Shown: piece by piece, positions 6,352-13,609 of the stretch
Layout: each line of letters starts with the position of its first letter
How positions within the stretch are numbered: position 1 is the first letter of the stretch
Assembly (NCBI GenBank): GCA_016296985.1
Contig: JAEDHM010000018.1
Coordinates: forward strand, 1 to 15,818
Length of the DNA: 15,818 nt
Source: Clostridia bacterium
GTDB taxonomy: Bacteria > Bacillota > Clostridia > Christensenellales > CAG-1252
Direction of reading: 5' to 3'
Translations under genes and position numbers: made by a program
Notes under the pieces: model-generated
Told to the model about the DNA's origin: nothing
Databases searched by the model: none
The model's input: the letters and a program-made list of their open reading frames with translations, nothing else

Positions 6352-8195
6352 CTTTTTTTACTTGCCAACCATCCTATAAGGATATTTATATCCGCAGGAG
6401 AAACGCCTGAAATTCTTTCCGCTTGTCCAAGAGTCAAAGGCTTGATTTTGTTTAATTTTTCCCTAGCCTCAAGCCTTAGGTTGGGAATTTTTTCATAATC
6501 GACGTCAAGAGGCAAGGTTTTTGATTCAAGCCTTTCAGCCTCTTTTGCCTTTTGCATCTCTTTAGCAACGTAGCCTTCGTATTTTACCTCGGTAACGCTA
6601 TCACGCAAAACGCCGTCTTCAACCTCGGCAAACAAGGGAAGGGTTTTTAAGCACTTGTAATCAACCCCCGTCCTTTTTACAAAGTCACGGATTTTTACCC
6701 CGGTTTTTGCCGAGGGCTCTCCTGCGTATTCTAAAGCAGGGGCAATGGCGGTAGGCGAAAGGGTTTTGTCCATAAGTTTTATGGTTTGCTCAATAGCTTC
6801 CTTTCTTTTCAAATAGGTTTGATATCTCTCCTCACTTGCAAGGCCAATTTCGTGACCTAGGGTAGTAAGGCGCATATCTGCATTGTCCTGTCTTAAAATA
6901 AGACGGTATTCCGCCCTTGCCGTCATCATACGGTAAGGCTCTTCTGTGCCTTTTGTTACTAAATCGTCGATCAAAACGCCGATGTAGGCTTGGCTTCTAA
7001 GCAAAACGAAAGGTTCTTCTCCTCTCAACTCTCTGACGGCGTTTATACCTGCCATAAGTCCTTGCGCCCCTGCTTCTTCATAACCGCTACTGCCGTTAAG
7101 TTGTCCTGCGCAATACAATCCTTTGATGTGTTTTACACGCAAAGAAGGATAAAGTTGGGTACTGTCAATGGCGTCGTATTCAATGGCATATGCCCATTTT
7201 GCGATTTCGCAATGCTCCAATCCTTTGACCGAGCGATACATTTCAAGCTGTACGTCCTTAGGGAGCGAGGTGCTCATACCCTGAATATACATCAAATCAC
7301 CCTCCCTTGTTTCGGGCTCGACGAAAACTTGGTGGCGGGTTTTGTCCTTAAACCTTAAAATTTTCGATTCGATTGAGGGACAGTATCTTGGTCCTACACC
7401 TGTAATAGTGCCGTCAAGCATTGGACAACGGTGGAAATTTCTTTCAATAATCCTATGGGTTTCTTCATTGGTATAAGTGAGATAACAGGGCATTTGCTCA
7501 ACCAATTTTTCCCTTGTCAAAAAGGAAAAACTGTAAACTTCTTCATCTCCGTCCTCTCGCTCCATAACTGAATAATCGATACTATCCTTATAAATACGCG
7601 CAGGCGTGCCCGTCTTAAAGCGCATAAGGGGAAGTCCCAATTTTTCCAAACAAGCGGAAAGTTTTTCCGCCCTTTGAAAACCGGAAGGACCGCAATCGCT
7701 TATCTCTTCTCCGGTAATAATTCTCGCTTGCAAATATGTACCCGTTGCCAAAACGACTGCCTTTGCAGGATAAAATTCACCGTCAATTACAGCGCCAATC
7801 ACCGCGCCGTCTGAAACCTTTACCTCTTGACATTCCCCAATCAAAAGGGTAAGGTTTTCTTGCCCTTTGATGGTATTAAGCATATTTTGGTGGTAAAGAT
7901 TTTTGTCCGTTTGCCCCCTAAGGCTTTGTACCGCCGCCCCTTTGGTGGCGTTAAGCATCTTCAGTTGCAACAAACTTTTGTCGGCGTTTATACCCATTTC
8001 ACCGCCTAAAGCATCAATTTCTCGTACCAAGTGCCCCTTTGCGGTACCACCGATATTGGGATTACAAGGCATATAGCCTATGGAATCTTCCTGTATAGCA
8101 CAAAGAAGGGTTTTCACCCCCATTCGAGCGCAGGCAAGACCTGCTTCACAGCCGGCGTGTCCGCCGCCTACTACGATTACACCATACTCTTCCAT
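6348..8195 (-). CDS. mnmG: tRNA U34 carboxymethylaminomethyl-modification enzyme MnmG (GidA)
   Basis: MnmG is the FAD-dependent partner of MnmE. The complex installs carboxymethylaminomethyl at C5 of the wobble uridine in several tRNAs, using methylene-tetrahydrofolate, glycine and GTP. The 615-residue protein has the Rossmann FAD motif GGGHAGCEAG (10-19), MPCNPNIGG with C44, GPRYCPSIE with C272 (equivalents of the two functional cysteines of the Escherichia coli enzyme), and the C-terminal helical domain ending SGVSPADINILIGWL. It starts 1 nt after the mnmE stop and overlaps rsmG by 4 nt. Everything expected is present. Confidence 0.97.
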   Translation of the reverse strand: MEEYGVIVVGGGHAGCEAGLACARMGVKTLLCAIQEDSIGYMPCNPNIGGTAKGHLVREIDALGGEMGINADKSLLQLKMLNATKGAAVQSLRGQTDKNLYHQNMLNTIKGQENLTLLIGECQEVKVSDGAVIGAVIDGEFYPAKAVVLATGTYLQARIITGEEISDCGPSGFQRAEKLSACLEKLGLPLMRFKTGTPARIYKDSIDYSVMEREDGDEEVYSFSFLTREKLVEQMPCYLTYTNEETHRIIERNFHRCPMLDGTITGVGPRYCPSIESKILRFKDKTRHQVFVEPETREGDLMYIQGMSTSLPKDVQLEMYRSVKGLEHCEIAKWAYAIEYDAIDSTQLYPSLRVKHIKGLYCAGQLNGSSGYEEAGAQGLMAGINAVRELRGEEPFVLLRSQAYIGVLIDDLVTKGTEEPYRMMTARAEYRLILRQDNADMRLTTLGHEIGLASEERYQTYLKRKEAIEQTIKLMDKTLSPTAIAPALEYAGEPSAKTGVKIRDFVKRTGVDYKCLKTLPLFAEVEDGVLRDSVTEVKYEGYVAKEMQKAKEAERLESKTLPLDVDYEKIPNLRLEAREKLNKIKPLTLGQAERISGVSPADINILIGWLASKKR

Positions 8196-8196
8196 A

Positions 8197-9534
8197 CTAT
8201 TTACCTACACAGAAACGAGAAAATACCTTGTCGACAACCTCTTCCGACACCTCTCTTCCCGAAATTTCTCCAAGAGCCTTCAAAGCCTCGCGCAAATCTT
8301 CCGCAATTAAATCCTCAGGCATATCCGCCATAGCCAATGCGGATTCAAGGTGTTTTAATGCGGTAGACAAGGCAAGAATATGCCTTTCCTCGGTGATAAT
8401 ATCTTCACCGTTTATTTCGCCCTCCTTTACCTCTCCCGTCAGTTTGTCTAAAATCTCTTTTACACCCTCTCCGGTAAGGGCGCTAACCGAGTTTTGCGAG
8501 GTTTTGCCGGTAAGGTCGGCTTTGTTGTTTATGATAATAACTTTTTTCCCCTTTGAGTATATATCCTCAAGGGTTGCTTTGTCTTCTAAAGTTTCTCCTA
8601 CGCTGTCGTCTAAAACGTAAAGTATTACGTCCGCTTGATAAACCGCCTTAAAGGTGCGTTGAATACCAATGGATTCTACCAGCCCTGCGCTCTCACGTAT
8701 GCCTGCGGTATCCAAAAAGGTAAGTTTTACCCCTTGATATTCAATGCTTTCCGAAACGGTATCACGGGTTGTGCCTGCCTCGGAAGTAACGATTGCTCGC
8801 TCTTCTCCAAGCAAAGCGTTTAAAAGAGAGGATTTTCCAACGTTAGGTCTGCCGGCGATTGCAACCTTTATACCCGACTTGATTTTTCTTCCCCTTTCGC
8901 TTCCCGCAAGCAAGCCTGCGATTTTGCCTTTTAACTTGAAAAGTTCTTCTTTTCCCTTGACAATTTCCTCAGCCATCTCGTCGGGATAGTCGAAACTTGC
9001 CTCGAAAACCGCCAAAACTTCCTTGATTTCCTCTCCCATTCTTTCAATGGTTTGTCCAATTTTACCGTTTGCCAAACGATAGCTTGCGGACAGTGCGGAT
9101 TCGCTTTCGGCGTTTATGATACTTAAAATACCCTCCGCCTCGCTTAGGGAAAGTTTGCCGTTTAAAAAGGCGCGTCTTGTATATTCGCCGGGGCCTGCCG
9201 GCTTTGCCCCCGCCTCAAACAAAGCGGACAAAACCAACTGAGTAAGTTTGACACCGCCGTGAATTTGGATTTCTACCATATCCTCGCCGGTATAACTTTT
9301 GGGGGCTTTGAAATATACCAAAAAACAGCGCTCGAAAATATCCTTATACTTAAATCGCCCAAGGTACATCATTGAAGGGGTTATACTCTTTTTAACCTCT
9401 TCAAGGCTCCCCGAAAGTTCTTTGCAATGAAAAAAGCAGAGAGCATAATCCAAAGATCGCTCTCCGCAAAGTCTTACAATGCTTATTGCGCCACTTCCCG
9501 AAGGTGTGGAAACCGATGCAATAGTATAAGCCAT
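8197..9534 (-). CDS. mnmE: tRNA modification GTPase MnmE (TrmE)
   Basis: MnmE supplies GTP hydrolysis and the formyl/methylene-THF-binding domain for tRNA U34 modification with MnmG. The 445-residue chain has the N-terminal THF-binding domain (about 1-115, including GPGEYTRRAFLNGKLSL), the helical domain, and an inserted G domain: G1 GRPNVGKS (228-235), G2 region GTTRDTV, G3 DTAG (275-278) and G4 NKAD (337-340). It ends with the family's C-x-GK motif, here FCVGK (441-445). AGGAG lies just upstream of the ATG at 9534. It sits 15 nt after jag and 1 nt before mnmG. Confidence 0.97.
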   Translation of the reverse strand: MAYTIASVSTPSGSGAISIVRLCGERSLDYALCFFHCKELSGSLEEVKKSITPSMMYLGRFKYKDIFERCFLVYFKAPKSYTGEDMVEIQIHGGVKLTQLVLSALFEAGAKPAGPGEYTRRAFLNGKLSLSEAEGILSIINAESESALSASYRLANGKIGQTIERMGEEIKEVLAVFEASFDYPDEMAEEIVKGKEELFKLKGKIAGLLAGSERGRKIKSGIKVAIAGRPNVGKSSLLNALLGEERAIVTSEAGTTRDTVSESIEYQGVKLTFLDTAGIRESAGLVESIGIQRTFKAVYQADVILYVLDDSVGETLEDKATLEDIYSKGKKVIIINNKADLTGKTSQNSVSALTGEGVKEILDKLTGEVKEGEINGEDIITEERHILALSTALKHLESALAMADMPEDLIAEDLREALKALGEISGREVSEEVVDKVFSRFCVGK

Positions 9535-9549
9535 ATTTGCTCCTTAGGA

Positions 9550-10230
9550 CTAGAAACGGCGACGCTTGTTTCCGAAACTGCGCACGTTTTTAAAGCCGTT
9601 ACGTTTGAAATCGCTACCCGTACCGTAGGTAATCTCCCTTTCTTTGGGTTTGATAACTACGTGACGGTTAGGATCGGTGCCAACGCTTTCGGTGGTAACG
9701 GAAGAATTGTTTACCAAAGCTTCGTGAATGCACTTTCTATCCGCCGAAGACATAGGCTCTAATTCTACCGCTTGATTTGTACGCACCGCCTTGTCTGCAA
9801 GGCGCTTTGCAAGGTCAGCCAAGGTCTTTGCGCGTTTTGCGCGATAACCTTCGACGTCCATTGAAATTTTGACGTATTCCTCATCTTCGTTGTTTACGGC
9901 GATATGGGTGATATATTGCAATGCTTCCAACACTTCGCCACGATAACCGATTACGCCTGCGCTGTCCTTACCGGACAAGGTCACGTTGTAGTTTGTCTCG
10001 TTGACGTCAACTTGACAATCCATACCCATTCTTTCCAAAAGCCCTTCTACAAACAAGGCAATTTTCTCTGCTTTTGTTTCATGGGTAGTTATTTTTACAA
10101 GAGCTTTGCGGAAAAGTCCGCCTTCACGCAAGACTTCAATATCCACTTCGTCCCTTGTCATTCCCAACTGTAAAAGACCGGATGCAATAGCTTCTTCTAC
10201 GGTCTTTCCCTCTTTTTGTATAGTAACCAT
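9550..10230 (-). CDS. khpB: RNA-binding protein Jag/KhpB (Jag-N, KH, R3H)
   Basis: KhpB, named Jag for its link to SpoIIIJ/YidC, binds many transcripts and affects cell division and elongation in Gram-positive bacteria. The 226-residue protein has a Jag-N domain (about 1-50), a KH domain with the GxxG loop GYRG (95-98), and an R3H domain (about 155-195, with DRKCIHEAL and TDPNRHVVIKP). A basic Arg/Lys-rich tail follows, ending NKRRRF. The linker between Jag-N and KH is short. Its GAGG ribosome binding site lies within the last codons of yidC, and the gap between the two genes is 3 nt. The yidC-jag order is the conserved one. Confidence 0.95.
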   Translation of the reverse strand: MVTIQKEGKTVEEAIASGLLQLGMTRDEVDIEVLREGGLFRKALVKITTHETKAEKIALFVEGLLERMGMDCQVDVNETNYNVTLSGKDSAGVIGYRGEVLEALQYITHIAVNNEDEEYVKISMDVEGYRAKRAKTLADLAKRLADKAVRTNQAVELEPMSSADRKCIHEALVNNSSVTTESVGTDPNRHVVIKPKEREITYGTGSDFKRNGFKNVRSFGNKRRRF

Positions 10231-10233
10231 CTT

Positions 10234-11403
10234 TTACCTCTTATATGTGTTTGCCAAACGATGCTCTTCCTCTGCCTTGTCCTTTTTTGTGGTGATAAGG
10301 TTGTAAACAAGGTTGAATAAAACTGTGATTAGAGAGTTGAAAAGCATATATATAGCAAACGCCGCGCTGTAGAAAATTGAGAATATACCTATCATAATAG
10401 GCATAATCAAGTTCATGTACTTCATCATGTTTTTGTTGTCAATTGGCTTGCCCTCGCTGTCAGTCTGAGGGGGTTGCTCGGGTTGAGAGCCCTTCATCAA
10501 CTTGGTAGAGATGATGGACAAGGCAACTGCCAAAACGGGAAGTACCAAGTATCCGTTCCAATGTTTCATATCGAAAGCCTTTTTGACTCCGCTAGACCCT
10601 TGCTTGCTGTATTCCCTAATAGCTGCGCCCATAACGGTGTTGTAAGAATCGCTATATACGATACCGTCGGGTTTTACGAAGGACTTCAAATTGTCGGGCA
10701 AAGTTCCGCCGATGTTTCCAAGGCCGGTGCCAACGTACTTATCCAAGCTTGCAACGGGGTCGTTCCAGTTGTCGCTTACGAAAACGTTTTGAATCCAAAG
10801 CCAACGGTGTTTGTTGCCTGCAAGTTCGTTATACTTTTCAAGCATCATAGCGTCACGCTTTGCAACGGTTGCGCGAACAACCTCTTCACGACGAGAAGTT
10901 TCGGAAAGTTCGGGAGCAAGAGAGTCTAAAACCGCTTGTTCTTCTTCAGCGGTAAGTTCAACCGACTCCACACTTTCGATATAATAATTGGTCATATTAT
11001 ACAAAAGGGTTTCGTTTTCGTACTTTACGCAAGCGTTGAAACCGCCGAACACAACGAAGAAAATAACGAGGGTTATAATAGTAGGCAAGCAACTGCCCCA
11101 CATTGAATAACCTTCCTTTTTATACAAAGCCATTTGCTTTTGTTGTAAAGCCCTAGGATCCGAACCGAATTGCTTTTTAAGTTTTTCAAGCTCGGGCGCC
11201 ATCTTTTTCATAGCCTTGTTATTTTTTCTTGTAACGTGTTTTTGCCAAAAGTCCAAAGGGGACAAAATAACCTTCAGTATAATGGTGAAAACCACAACCG
11301 TCCAACCGAAGTTGCCGATTGCGTTGTACATAATATAAATAAACTTGCCGATTAAATTGGTAAGTTCCGGCGCATTTGCCGTCAAGATGTTTAAATCAAC
11401 CAT
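10234..11403 (-). CDS. yidC: Membrane protein insertase YidC/Oxa1, with enlarged extracellular loops
   Basis: YidC inserts and folds membrane proteins alone or with Sec. The 389-residue protein is much longer than typical Gram-positive YidC/SpoIIIJ (about 260). Hydrophobic segments lie near 15-50, 104-124, 284-303 and 330-370. The groove residue that is usually Arg is Lys (K44 in FTIILKVILSPL), and MWGSCLPTIITLVIFF fits the conserved segment preceding TM2. The region between the second and third segments is about 160 residues, with extra sequence on both sides of the family motif RWLWIQNVFVSDNW (200-213). No lipobox is seen at the N-terminus, unlike SpoIIIJ. It overlaps yidD by 13 nt. The family assignment is secure; the role of the insertions is unknown. 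Confidence 0.95.
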   Translation of the reverse strand: MVDLNILTANAPELTNLIGKFIYIMYNAIGNFGWTVVVFTIILKVILSPLDFWQKHVTRKNNKAMKKMAPELEKLKKQFGSDPRALQQKQMALYKKEGYSMWGSCLPTIITLVIFFVVFGGFNACVKYENETLLYNMTNYYIESVESVELTAEEEQAVLDSLAPELSETSRREEVVRATVAKRDAMMLEKYNELAGNKHRWLWIQNVFVSDNWNDPVASLDKYVGTGLGNIGGTLPDNLKSFVKPDGIVYSDSYNTVMGAAIREYSKQGSSGVKKAFDMKHWNGYLVLPVLAVALSIISTKLMKGSQPEQPPQTDSEGKPIDNKNMMKYMNLIMPIMIGIFSIFYSAAFAIYMLFNSLITVLFNLVYNLITTKKDKAEEEHRLANTYKR

Positions 11404-11633
11404 TTAGCTTGCCCTCTATAATTTTCCTTTACAGGGTCAAAACCGCCTTTTGCAAAGGGGTTGCATCGCAAAATACGAAAAAAGCCCTTTATACAACCTA
11501 AAAGGAATCCGTATTTCATAATTGCTTGATAGGTATATGAAGAGCAGGTCGGAGTATAAATGCAAGTTTTTGGCAAACCTGCAGAAATATATTTTTTGTA
11601 GAAAATCAAAAGCTTTTCTGCCAAAAATTTCAT
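11391..11633 (-). CDS. yidD: Membrane protein insertion efficiency factor YidD
   Basis: The 80-residue protein belongs to the small YidD (UPF0161) family, thought to assist YidC-dependent insertion at the inner face of the membrane. It shows the family's cysteines and order: AGLPKTCIYTPTCSSYTYQA, then ILRCNPFAKGGFDPV. An N-terminal amphipathic helix is plausible. It overlaps rnpA by 4 nt and yidC by 13 nt, fitting tight translational coupling in the rnpA-yidD-yidC unit. Confidence 0.95.
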   Translation of the reverse strand: MKFLAEKLLIFYKKYISAGLPKTCIYTPTCSSYTYQAIMKYGFLLGCIKGFFRILRCNPFAKGGFDPVKENYRGQAKWLI

Positions 11634-11974
11634 ACTTTATCCACCATATCGGCTTGGGATAAAAGAGAATTTACGCAGTTTTCAAGTTGGACAAAGGTCG
11701 CTTCGCTTGCGGAAGTTCTTGCCACGAAAATATAACTTATACCCTTTTTCATTTGGGGTAAAACCGCCCTAACTGATTCCCTTAACCGCCTTTTTACCTT
11801 GTTTCTTACGACGCTTTTACCCACCTTTTTGCCCACGACAAAACCCACTTTTTTTGTGGGACGGTTGCTTTCTAAGGTGTATAAAACAAGATATTTCCCA
11901 ACAGTTTTGGCGCCTTTGCGATAAATCACGTCAAAACTGTGAGAATTTGTAAGGCGATTCGCCCTTTCAAACAT
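11630..11974 (-). CDS. rnpA: Ribonuclease P protein component
   Basis: RnpA is the basic protein subunit that helps RNase P RNA bind and cleave precursor tRNA 5-prime leaders. The 114-residue protein has the usual length, with the central-cleft N-terminus RLTNSHSFDVIYRKG and the RNR signature SVVRNKVKRRLRE (54-66). It starts 9 nt after the rpmH stop codon and overlaps yidD. The C-terminal half is divergent, as is common in the family. Confidence 0.96.
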   Translation of the reverse strand: MFERANRLTNSHSFDVIYRKGAKTVGKYLVLYTLESNRPTKKVGFVVGKKVGKSVVRNKVKRRLRESVRAVLPQMKKGISYIFVARTSASEATFVQLENCVNSLLSQADMVDKV

Positions 11975-11983
11975 AGTTATTAA

Positions 11984-12124
11984 TTAAGCGGATAAAACCT
12001 TTCTGCCTTTTGCACGGCGTCTTGCCAAAACGGTGCGGCCACCGGGGGTGGACATTCTTGCGCGGAATCCGTGAACTTTGCTACGATGTCTTTTTTTGGG
12101 TTGATAGGTTCTGAACATTGACAT
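11984..12124 (-). CDS. rpmH: 50S ribosomal protein L34
   Basis: This short gene encodes a 46-residue Arg/Lys-rich protein containing FRTYQPKKRHRSKVHGFRAR and ending LARRRAKGRKVLSA, unmistakable L34 of the large subunit. Most L34 proteins begin M-x-RTYQP, so the second ATG (12118) is an alternative start. The first ATG (12124) is favoured because GAGG lies 8 nt upstream of it, against 14 nt for the second. It is the first gene of the long minus-strand operon and has its own strong promoter. Confidence 0.96.
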   Translation of the reverse strand: MSMFRTYQPKKRHRSKVHGFRARMSTPGGRTVLARRRAKGRKVLSA

Positions 12125-12168
12125 ATATATATCCTCACTTTAAGTAAATTTCTTTATTTGAAGGTACA

Positions 12169-12198
12169 GCGTACAAAAATACGCTTATACCCATAAGC
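12169..12198 (-). promoter_or_regulatory. Tandem leader hairpins in the rpmH 5-prime UTR
   Basis: Two perfect inverted repeats abut and share two bases: GCTTAT/ATAAGC around 4 nt (12183-12198) and GCGTA/TACGC around 6 nt (12169-12184). Given the promoter position, the transcript should start at or near 12198, so the first hairpin would sit at the extreme 5-prime end. Because the two stems share GC, they may be mutually adjusting. 5-prime mRNA stabilisation or translational control of L34 is possible; this is inference. Confidence 0.55.
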
Positions 12199-12204
12199 CC
12201 TTAC

Positions 12205-12233
12205 ATTATACTGTACCAGATTTCATAAGTCAA
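12205..12233 (-). promoter_or_regulatory. Near-consensus promoter of the rpmH operon
   Basis: Read on the minus strand, TTGACT (12233-12228) and TATAAT (12210-12205) are separated by exactly 17 bases, one mismatch from the sigma-A consensus. CTGTACC (12211-12217), inside the spacer, is mirrored by GGTACAG (12163-12169) in the leader, a perfect 7-bp inverted repeat spanning the start site. Confidence 0.9.
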
Positions 12234-12408
12234 CAGTTTTTTGCCCTGTGTTTTACACAGTATTTTTTCCCTCTTTCAAAGTTAATAACACCTTTTTGCT
12301 TTTTTTACGCAACGTCCTAGGTTGTGCGCCTTTACAAATTATCTACGTCAATAAGTCATTTTATAAAAAGCTCTGCTTTGCTTAAGGATAGGAAGAAGGG
12401 TAAAATGG
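12234..12408. other. AT-rich intergenic stretch upstream of rpmH
   Basis: Together with the rpmH leader, about 300 bases separate rpmH from the Fic gene. In this part I see one sequence matching the DnaA box TTWTNCACA (12251-12259), lying inside a small hairpin CTGTGT/ACACAG (12246-12260) followed by a T-rich tract on the plus strand. A CCTAGG-centred imperfect inverted repeat lies around 12309-12329. One DnaA box is not enough to call an origin, and no open reading frame has a ribosome binding site. Confidence 0.4.
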
Positions 12409-12432
12409 AAAAAACCGCCAAGTGGCGGTTTT
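12409..12432 (-). terminator. Terminator of the Fic gene
   Basis: Read on the minus strand, AAAACCGCC pairs with GGCGGTTTT around ACTT, followed by six T residues. The stop codon of the Fic gene (12431-12433) lies within the 5-prime arm, an unusually tight arrangement. The core CCGCCAAGTGGCGG and its flanking A/T tracts are identical to the terminator at 13556-13580. Confidence 0.9.
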
Positions 12433-13351
12433 ATTTAAGTTTCGTAATGCACTTTGCCTTCAAAAACTCTTTTATGGTATCGTCATTATTTTCGTAGTAA
12501 GCAATCAGCAATTTTTTATATTCACTCACTAATTCCGCCGGGATAACAATAAGTCCCATTCCTCGAGAAATAAGGTAGTGATTGGCAAAAATTACCGCAG
12601 TCCTCTTGTTACCGTCGATAAAAAGCTGTTTTTTCATAACGTATAGCAACAATTCTATCGCAACATCATAAGATTCTTCTTTATCAAGCAAAGATGCTAA
12701 ATCCTGTCTTACTTGCGCCTCATATGGCAATGGAGGAATATAGGTAGAACCGCCTATAGATACCGGTACGCTTCGCAATTTTCCCGCAAAATAGGAAAAA
12801 CCTTCTTGAACAATCCCGTTTACTTGGCATAAAATTGCAAAATTAGTGGACGTGGACAAAACACCTTCTCCCATTATGAATTCCCAAGCGCGTTTAAGAT
12901 TTACAACCTTCAAAATATCCGAAGAAGTCATATCGCTTACTCTTCCACCATTGACAATGGTTTCAGTATCAGAATAAGTGGTTGCAACTCCTTCCAGCAT
13001 TGCTTGTTTATAAATTGAGTCTACAAGATTTCTGCGAGCAAGATCAACGTTAAGCATAACCTCATCCGACAAAAGTTTTTCTTGATATTGCATTGCCCCC
13101 AACTCTTTTTTTATCTTCCTCAATCTTTTTTTGTATTCAACGACAAGTTTATTGTTCTCAAGAATCAAGTTGTGCGCTTCAAGAGTATACTCCCCCACGT
13201 ATCTTGTGCGAGAAATTCCGTCTTCCCGAAAATGAACGTATAAGTACTTTTTTTCACCGCTTTCTCTGATTTCTACAGAACCGTAGACAAGCTTGTTGAT
13301 TCTTTCTTTCAAAACCTCTTGTTCGTGAATAAGAGAAGCAATTGTTGTCAT
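12431..13351 (-). CDS. Fic/DOC-family protein with non-canonical active site
   Basis: Fic enzymes usually transfer AMP or another phosphate-linked group to a target hydroxyl, using HxFxxGN(G/K)R. Here the motif is KQLFIDGNKRTA (241-252), so Gln242 stands where the catalytic His is expected, while Phe244, Asp246, Gly247, Asn248 and Arg250 are kept. The N-terminal half (about 15-90) has KKYLYVHFREDG and TRYVGEYT, resembling a small DUF6788-like domain, then a Lys-rich probable coiled coil. Around 126-131, YSDTET sits where class II Fic proteins carry the inhibitory SSxIEG motif, but it is degenerate. Length is 306 residues from the ATG at 13351, chosen because AAGGAG lies just upstream; an in-frame ATG at 13420 lies in the promoter region. 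No membrane segment or signal peptide. It may act through a different chemistry or be a regulated pseudoenzyme. Confidence 0.88.
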   Translation of the reverse strand: MTTIASLIHEQEVLKERINKLVYGSVEIRESGEKKYLYVHFREDGISRTRYVGEYTLEAHNLILENNKLVVEYKKRLRKIKKELGAMQYQEKLLSDEVMLNVDLARRNLVDSIYKQAMLEGVATTYSDTETIVNGGRVSDMTSSDILKVVNLKRAWEFIMGEGVLSTSTNFAILCQVNGIVQEGFSYFAGKLRSVPVSIGGSTYIPPLPYEAQVRQDLASLLDKEESYDVAIELLLYVMKKQLFIDGNKRTAVIFANHYLISRGMGLIVIPAELVSEYKKLLIAYYENNDDTIKEFLKAKCITKLK

Positions 13352-13363
13352 AGACTCTCCTTG

Positions 13364-13443
13364 TGTGAAACTTTTTAACAAATTTTGTTTCACATACATT
13401 ATATTACGATTGTATCCCAAAAGTGAAGCACTTTTTCACTTTT
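13364..13443 (-). promoter_or_regulatory. Promoter and operator-like inverted repeats of the Fic gene
   Basis: On the minus strand, TATAAT (13403-13398) is preceded, 18 bases upstream, by TTCACT (13427-13422), a partial -35. Two perfect inverted repeats flank the -10: AAAAGTGAA/TTCACTTTT (13419-13427 and 13435-13443), which overlaps the -35, and TGTGAAAC/GTTTCACA (13364-13371 and 13387-13394), which lies downstream of the start point. All four arms contain GTGAA or its complement, as expected for one regulator binding on both sides of the promoter. A 17-bp sequence, ACTTTTTAACAAATTTT, is directly repeated at 13370-13386 and 13438-13454. Confidence 0.6.
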
Positions 13444-13530
13444 TAACAAATTTTCATCTCAAAAGCGGAAAAGTTTATAAAGCAAAATAATCTCTCAATT
13501 GTAAGAAATGCGGAACGGTGTACAAAAACC

Positions 13531-13580
13531 CCGATTTTCCTCGGCAAAACTAATTAAAAAACCGCCAAGTGGCGGTTTTT
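13531..13580 (-). terminator. Terminator(s) of the PadR-lipoprotein operon
   Basis: The main terminator is 13556-13580: on the minus strand AAAAACCGCC pairs with GGCGGTTTTT around ACTT, followed by T residues, 30 nt after the lipoprotein stop codon. A weaker second hairpin, CCGA/TCGG with a GGAAAA loop and then GGTTTTTG (13544-13524 on the minus strand), follows it. Apart from the Fic promoter elements and these hairpins I see nothing in 13444-13609. Confidence 0.88.
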
Positions 13581-13609
13581 GTTTAAGTTTAATGGAAATT
13601 TGAGGTGTT

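Noticed and set aside
12246..12260. Possible oriC around the DnaA-box-like TTTTACACA
   Set aside because: Only one match to TTWTNCACA was found in the intergenic region, and the sequence also forms a simple hairpin. No cluster of boxes, no unwinding element layout and no dnaA nearby.
13352..13420. 23-residue N-terminal extension of the Fic protein
   Set aside because: The extension covers the inverted repeat and leader. The AAGGAG site is positioned for the ATG at 13351.
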